64,000 bases of DNA from Candidatus Gastranaerophilales bacterium. GTDB lineage: Bacteria > Cyanobacteriota > Vampirovibrionia > Gastranaerophilales > Gastranaerophilaceae. Made by a program: the position numbers and the translations under genes. Every line of letters starts with the position of its first letter. Within the stretch, counting starts at the first letter, position 1. Shown piece by piece: positions 59,514 to 64,000 of the stretch. The DNA is taken from the NCBI GenBank assembly GCA_910586855.1, contig CAJUJH010000001.1, forward strand, positions 434,001 to 498,000, written 5' to 3'. The notes beneath the pieces are model-generated. The model was not told the origin of the DNA and searched no databases. It saw nothing but the letters and a program-made list of their open reading frames with translations.

Positions 59514-60557
59514 ATGTCTTTTAATATACCAAATACTTTTACTGCAGGTACAAAGGCAAGAGCAGATAAAGTAAACGAAAATTTTACATCAATTCAAGAT
59601 GAAATAAACAAACAAACAGAAAACATTAATGCTGTTAAAGAAGATTTAGATTATGTTAAAAAAGAAATTTTGGATGATTTTATAGCTGAAGCTGAAATTA
59701 TTACAAAAACAAACAAATCAAAATTTTGTATAAATTATGCAAATGTTGCAGATGATGGCAAAACCCCTGATATCTTGAGTTTTGATGAAAGTATCTTAAG
59801 TTTTAAAGTAGGAGGGACTTATCCTGTTTTAACCGCAACAAATGCTTACGGTGATTCTGAAACATTTGAATACATTGATAATGTTGATATTACAGGATAC
59901 GCTGACGGCAATTACAATATATTTTTAACCTTAGAAGGAAACATTGAATTATTAAACACAAAAATAATCAAATCTCCGAAAGCCCCGGTCAATATTGTAA
60001 TTGATGATGTGTGGCTAATGACTCTTGAACCCTGGGCAGGCTATAAGTTTAATGGTCTTTCCTGGGTTGAGTTTGAAGATATTCCGCTAGGCTCGCTAAC
60101 AGTATTAAACGGTAAAATCACTGAAGTTTCAAACTACACTTTTAATACCCAATATCTTGATGCTGATTGTAATTTTATAACAAGAAAAGGAAGAGAAAAT
60201 CTCTCAAGACGTTTTGAATCGGAATGGTTTAATATGACTCCAAAAGGGGTTTATACATTTGAGCATAATTTAAATATTGACCCCCTTCATTATAGAGCCC
60301 GCATAGTGTCAAGAATAACGTCAAATTATAGCGAATTTGTGATAGGTGATATTATTGAAACAGTTTATTCAAATTTTGCAGGAAATCAGCAGGATACTGA
60401 AGTAGGTCTTGTATTAAAATTTACCAAAAATGCTGTTACAATCGGTGCCGGCAACAGTTCTTTTCATTGCGGAAATGACCTTGGAGTTTATGGTTATAAT
60501 TATATGCCAAGAACAAGTGTCGAGCATAAAATTATCATTACTGAAGATATAAATTAA
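59514..60557 (+). CDS. Phage tail-fibre-like protein
   Basis: A 347-residue protein. ATG 59514 is chosen since GAGGAG is ten bases upstream. Its start SFNIPNTFTAGTKARADKVN, then ENFTSIQDEIN, is a sequence form often seen at the N-terminus of phage tail-fibre and baseplate-associated proteins (F.aGt.a.a..vN.NF). The body is rich in beta segments (NIVIDDVWLMTLEPWAGYKF) and Asn, like fibre shaft and head domains. It is followed at 85 bases by a holin-like gene and by an amidase, in the same direction. No capsid, portal or terminase is present, so it is a remnant or domesticated set. Confidence 0.65.
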   Translation: MSFNIPNTFTAGTKARADKVNENFTSIQDEINKQTENINAVKEDLDYVKKEILDDFIAEAEIITKTNKSKFCINYANVADDGKTPDILSFDESILSFKVGGTYPVLTATNAYGDSETFEYIDNVDITGYADGNYNIFLTLEGNIELLNTKIIKSPKAPVNIVIDDVWLMTLEPWAGYKFNGLSWVEFEDIPLGSLTVLNGKITEVSNYTFNTQYLDADCNFITRKGRENLSRRFESEWFNMTPKGVYTFEHNLNIDPLHYRARIVSRITSNYSEFVIGDIIETVYSNFAGNQQDTEVGLVLKFTKNAVTIGAGNSSFHCGNDLGVYGYNYMPRTSVEHKIIITEDIN

Positions 60558-60641
60558 ATTTTTGGATAACAGAGTCCAAACTGTCTTTAAAAACATTATA
60601 AAAACTGTCTTTTAATATGAATTAAACTAAGGAGAAAAATT

Positions 60642-60917
60642 ATGAAAAACAAGATTATAAAGAAGGTGAAAGATTTATTATCACCATTGGCGCTGCCTGC
60701 TGTAATATATGCTGAAAATCTTATAGGTAAAGGTTTTGGCGAAACAAAAAAGCAAATTGCAATAGATTTTATTTTAGGAAAACTGCCTCTATTTTTAATA
60801 CCATTCAAAACCGTTATAAGAAAAGTATTTTCTGAGTTATTTGATTGTATGATTGAAGCTTCTGTTAAAAAGCTGCACTCAATTCAAGAAGATTTGTTTA
60901 ACAATGTCGTTCATTAG
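60642..60917 (+). CDS. Holin-like small membrane protein (LLH type)
   Basis: A 91-residue protein with one hydrophobic segment near residues 10-28 (LSPLALPAVIYAENLIG) and a following GKGFGETKKQIAIDFIL, a pattern like LLH-type phage holins (A..AE....G.G..KK..). The C-terminal half is amphipathic with a His ending. The assignment is by pattern and by position between a tail-fibre-like and an endolysin-like gene. ATG follows AAGGAGAAAAATT. Confidence 0.55.
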   Translation: MKNKIIKKVKDLLSPLALPAVIYAENLIGKGFGETKKQIAIDFILGKLPLFLIPFKTVIRKVFSELFDCMIEASVKKLHSIQEDLFNNVVH

Positions 60918-60952
60918 CATAACACCATGCTTAATATCTTAACAAAACGGGC

Positions 60953-60981
60953 GAGGGAGTGACTCCTTTGTTACCTCCCTC
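60953..60981 (+). terminator. Hairpin between holin-like and amidase genes
   Basis: GAGGGAG pairs with CTCCCTC over a 15-base loop. The tract after it is pyrimidine-rich (CTTTCTTT) but not a clean T-run, so it may be a weak terminator or an attenuator. Confidence 0.35.
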
Positions 60982-61021
60982 CTTTCTTTAAAACTGGAAT
61001 TTAAAACAAGAGGAGTAAACA

Positions 61022-61582
61022 ATGAAAAGAATTATAATTCACTGGACGGCAGGAACATATTCGCCAAACAGTGTTGAGCTTGAACATTATCATTATTTAA
61101 TTGGATTTGAAAAACTTCCAAGCGAAAGAGGTATAATCCATACAGGAAAATGCAAGCCGGAAGATAACCTTTGCTGTACAGACGGCAGTTTTTACGCTGC
61201 ACATACGGGTGGAGGGAATACAGGTTCAATAGGTGTTGCAATATGTGGAATGCTGGGTTTTCAAGATATAAAACATATAGGAAATTACCCCATTAAACCT
61301 ATTCAGATGGAAGTCTGTTATGAACTTTGTGCAAAGCTATGCCATCAATACAATATTCCGATTCAAAAAAGTACTGTAATGACCCACTATGAATTTGGAA
61401 AGAAAAACCCTATGACAACAAGCAGGGGAAAGGCGGATATTATCTATCTTGCTTCAAATCCGTCGCTGCCATCAAATAAAATCGGGGATTTTATAAGAAA
61501 TAAAATTCTCTGGTATTTTAAAAAGCAGCAAGAAGAGATTAAAAAGGAAGAGGTAAAAGAGGCAAGAAGATTAAAGGTTTGA
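61022..61582 (+). CDS. N-acetylmuramoyl-L-alanine amidase (endolysin-like)
   Basis: A 186-residue Amidase_2/PGRP-type enzyme that cuts the amide between MurNAc and L-Ala. The start MKRIIIHWTAGTYSPNSVEL contains the first zinc His (RIIIHWTAG), and further motifs are AAHTGGGNTGSIGVAICG near 60-77 and the second His region VMTHYEFGKKNP near 120. There is no signal peptide, as usual for phage endolysins that need a holin. The tail is Lys/Glu-rich and may bind the wall. RBS AGAGGAG precedes the ATG. Confidence 0.9.
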   Translation: MKRIIIHWTAGTYSPNSVELEHYHYLIGFEKLPSERGIIHTGKCKPEDNLCCTDGSFYAAHTGGGNTGSIGVAICGMLGFQDIKHIGNYPIKPIQMEVCYELCAKLCHQYNIPIQKSTVMTHYEFGKKNPMTTSRGKADIIYLASNPSLPSNKIGDFIRNKILWYFKKQQEEIKKEEVKEARRLKV

Positions 61583-61662
61583 AGTTTTGAAACAAAAGAA
61601 ATAAAACCTCTTTCTTAAGTAAACTCCATACATAATATTCATTCTTCTACCCCGTTAAAAGA

Positions 61663-63069
61663 TTAAAATTCCAATAATTTAACAATCCGTTTTATTGAAT
61701 TTAATCTCTCTTTAAAATCGGGCGGCATTTTAGATTTATCTACCCTGTCGCCTTTTTTCTTTAAAATACTTTTCTTATGGGTAAAAGTATCAAATGTATA
61801 TTTGCCGTGGTATTGACCAATTCCTGATAATCCAACCCCGCCGAACGGCAGATTATTATTTGCTAAATGCATCATAGTTTCATTAACACACCCGCCTCCA
61901 TATGAAAATTTAGTCAAAAATTCACTGATAACAAGGCTGTCATTTGAAAATATATATGCAGCAAGCGGTTTTTCAAGTTTCTTGATGGTTTTTATGATAT
62001 CAAACGTATTTTCAAAAGTTAAAATCGGTAATATTGGACCAAATATTTCATTTTGCATAGCAAATGATTCAAATGATTTTATATCTAAAAGGGTAGGTTC
62101 AACATAAAGCCCGCATTCATCAAATTGCCCGCCGTAAATTAAATTTTCATATTCAATTTCAATTATTTCTTTTAATTTTGCAAATTGTCTTTCATTTATT
62201 ATTCTGCCAAAATTTTCATTTTCCTGTGGCAAAGGTCCAAGATATTCTTTTATTGAAATTTTTAATTCTTCAATAAAATATTCTTTAATATCTTCATGTA
62301 CTAATACATAATCCGGTGCGACACATGTTTGTCCGGCGTTTAAAAGTTTTCCCCAAATAATGCTTCTTGCAGCATTTTTAATATTGCAGGTTTTATCAAC
62401 AACAGCAGGGCTTTTTCCTCCAAGTTCAAGTGTTACAGGGGTTAAATTTTTGCTTGCGGCCTCCATTATTTTTTTACCGGTTTGTATGCTGCCTGTAAAG
62501 AATATATGGTCAAATTTTTTGTTTAAAAGTTCAAAGTGAAGAGTGTTTTTTGGGTTTAAAACATAAACATATTCTCTTGCAAAAATACTGTTTATCATTT
62601 CCATTAAAATTTTTGTAGTATGGATGGTATCGCTCGATGGTTTTAATATCACGGTATTTCCTGCTGCGATGGCTCCAATCATGGGAACAATTGATAGCTG
62701 AAAAGGATAATTGAAAGGCGAAATTATGAGAATATTCCCTAAAGGCTCTTTCATAATGAAGCTTTCAATCCCGCCCTGTACGCCACTTAGATACATAGGG
62801 GTTCTGACATTTTCATTTTCTGCCCATTTTTTAACATTTTTGATTGCAAGGTTCAAATCCTCTAAAACAGGGATTATTTCTGTCGTATAGGCTTCAAATT
62901 CATTTTTTCTTAAATCTTTATAAAGAGCATCTACGATTTTTTCTTTATAATTTACTATTGCAGATTTTAAAATTCTTAATTTTTCTATACGAAACTCAAC
63001 ATCAAGAGTTCTTCCGTCTTGAAAATAGTTTCTTTGCTCATTTAATATTTCATCTAATTTAATAACCAT
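61663..63069 (-). CDS. Aldehyde dehydrogenase, class 3-like
   Basis: A 468-residue NAD(P)-dependent aldehyde dehydrogenase. Motifs are FFTGS near 192 (nucleotide binding), ELGGKSPAVVD near 214 with the general-base Glu, and GQTCVAPDY near 248 with the catalytic Cys. The NPFNYPF-like NYPFQLSI segment and the PFGGVGLSGIGQYHG end are those of the ALDH3 group that oxidises medium- and long-chain aldehydes. It lies alone on the minus strand after the phage-like trio. Confidence 0.93.
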   Translation of the reverse strand: MVIKLDEILNEQRNYFQDGRTLDVEFRIEKLRILKSAIVNYKEKIVDALYKDLRKNEFEAYTTEIIPVLEDLNLAIKNVKKWAENENVRTPMYLSGVQGGIESFIMKEPLGNILIISPFNYPFQLSIVPMIGAIAAGNTVILKPSSDTIHTTKILMEMINSIFAREYVYVLNPKNTLHFELLNKKFDHIFFTGSIQTGKKIMEAASKNLTPVTLELGGKSPAVVDKTCNIKNAARSIIWGKLLNAGQTCVAPDYVLVHEDIKEYFIEELKISIKEYLGPLPQENENFGRIINERQFAKLKEIIEIEYENLIYGGQFDECGLYVEPTLLDIKSFESFAMQNEIFGPILPILTFENTFDIIKTIKKLEKPLAAYIFSNDSLVISEFLTKFSYGGGCVNETMMHLANNNLPFGGVGLSGIGQYHGKYTFDTFTHKKSILKKKGDRVDKSKMPPDFKERLNSIKRIVKLLEF

Positions 63070-63163
63070 ATAAAAATTTTAAATTGTATGAAATATTTTT
63101 CTATTCATCTTGTGGCTTAAATCCACGCGTTATTATAAGCACCGTCATTTATAAATGCGGTTA

Positions 63164-64000
63164 TTAAAAAGCAATAAGTTCGTTAAATATTTTTATTGAA
63201 AAACTGTCTGTCATACCGGAAATAAAATCAACAATTGCTGTTTTATAATCGTTTATTTCATTAATATCATAGATAATTTTATTTATAAATTTCTTATTTT
63301 CTCTGTAAATAGAATCAGACGCATTTGAATATTTTAAAAGCCAATCCTTAAAGTGCTCGCATAAAAGCGGGTAAAATTTTTCATCATTTTGAAGTTTATA
63401 AATTGAATTTGCTCCGTCATAATATTCTAAAAGCTTATTGAAAATTGTATTTATAATAAGGCTTGCATAGTCTTCAAAAGTTCTTAACCTCGGGTGAGAG
63501 TATATATTTTGATAATTAAATCTTTTTATTGTTTTCATAATTTCAAAATACTCTTTAGAAAACCGTAAACCAACTTCCGGGTTTGAATTTTTGCATAAAT
63601 TAATTATAAAAAGATGCACAAGACTTGTTGTATTAATATCTTTTAATTTTTTGTGCCCAAACAGGTTTTGTACAATCTCTTCAAGCTCAAGTTTTTGCTC
63701 TTCTTCCAAAATTCTTTTAGAAAGTGCGTCTTCAATATCCCGCCCTAAATATGCAATCTTGTCTGAAATTTTTACAATACACCCTTCATATGTATAACTT
63801 TGAAATTGATTGGCTGATTTTATGATTTCTAAATCAATAAATTCATCTCTCGGTTTAAGTGCTTCTTCATCCACCTCTCCGCAATGGCAGATTATGCCGT
63901 CTCGAACTGCATATGAAAGATTTAAATTTCTTTCATATCCTTCATAATCAGGCATGGTTTCAATTTTATCAATAAATCTTAAACTGTTTTTTTCATGCCA
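63164..64000 (-). CDS. dgt: dGTPase-type HD hydrolase, 3' part
   Basis: The C-terminal part of a deoxyguanosinetriphosphate triphosphohydrolase-like protein. The frame is open to the window edge, so the start lies outside. The visible part starts WHEKNSLRFIDKIE and continues YERNLNLSYAVRDGIICHCG, the region that follows the HD motif in dGTPases (FRHNEQSLRxxx...LNLTxExRDGI). The rest is a helical domain (IKRFNYQNIYSHPRLRTFED). The HD catalytic residues themselves are outside the window. The ATG at 63955 is not the true start. Confidence 0.88.
   Translation of the reverse strand, partial: WHEKNSLRFIDKIETMPDYEGYERNLNLSYAVRDGIICHCGEVDEEALKPRDEFIDLEIIKSANQFQSYTYEGCIVKISDKIAYLGRDIEDALSKRILEEEQKLELEEIVQNLFGHKKLKDINTTSLVHLFIINLCKNSNPEVGLRFSKEYFEIMKTIKRFNYQNIYSHPRLRTFEDYASLIINTIFNKLLEYYDGANSIYKLQNDEKFYPLLCEHFKDWLLKYSNASDSIYRENKKFINKIIYDINEINDYKTAIVDFISGMTDSFSIKIFNELIAF

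Overview
The window looks like the chromosome of a low-GC, diderm, non-photosynthetic cyanobacterial relative, most likely a gut Gastranaerophilales (Melainabacteria/Vampirovibrionia). The main reason is that the RNA polymerase beta-prime subunit is split into rpoC1 (gamma, 570 aa) and rpoC2 (1284 aa, with a long cyanobacterial-type insertion). Genes for Kdo transfer (waaA), an LptD/OstA-like protein, an autotransporter and dTDP-rhamnose synthesis point to an outer membrane with lipopolysaccharide. The assignment is by inference from gene families; no database was searched.

Layout. 1-7.1 kb: rpoB (3' part), rpoC1, rpoC2. 7.3-9.9 kb: small exported protein, coiled-coil protein, coaD, membrane-anchored unknown. 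10-17 kb: a compact flagellar/type III secretion cluster (lytic transglycosylase, fliE, fliF, a FliG-like gene without the usual motor domain, fliH, flhA) behind a possible sigma-28 promoter. 17-20.6 kb: unknown protein with an N-terminal FGA motif, then rnhB, rbgA, rplS. 20.8-25.9 kb: a thermonuclease-like/phospholipase D fusion, a 35-residue membrane peptide, an M23 murein hydrolase and LptD-like protein. 25.9-32.3 kb: one long minus-strand run, pilT, unknown zinc-ribbon protein, recO, TPR protein, lipoprotein, YkgJ-like protein. 32.5-36.4 kb: a possible secreted protein, then an array of nine tandem, promoterless cassettes. 36.4-40.5 kb: cysE, tyrS, a second lytic transglycosylase, another FGA-motif protein. 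40.6-46.2 kb: tRNA-Ser(GCU), autotransporter, two acyltransferases. 46.1-50.6 kb: regulators, ung, and an ArsR-regulated heavy-metal P-type ATPase. 50.7-53.4 kb: a very large glycine-rich prepilin. 54-59 kb: waaA, rfbD, rfbB, rfbC, a glycosyltransferase and a Pro/Ala-rich exported protein. 59.5-61.6 kb: a phage-like tail-fibre, holin-like and amidase trio. 61.7-64 kb: aldehyde dehydrogenase and a truncated dGTPase.

The most unusual element is the cassette array at 33.55-36.13 kb. Each unit, read on the minus strand, encodes about 75-85 residues with conserved ends (LQLCD...YGAAQC...GGCQGA at the start; AYSVRCVLDL at the end) and a strongly variable middle. The ends resemble the C-terminal part of Fib_succ_major/DUF1566-type domains. 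The units lie in different frames, have no start codons, ribosome sites or promoters of their own, are much richer in G+C than the flanks, and share linkers at DNA level. I read this as a store of silent donor cassettes for diversifying the C-terminal domain of a surface protein encoded elsewhere, by analogy with pilS or vls cassettes. The neighbouring pilT and the giant prepilin show that type IV pilus-like surface proteins are made by this organism, but a direct link is not shown by the sequence.
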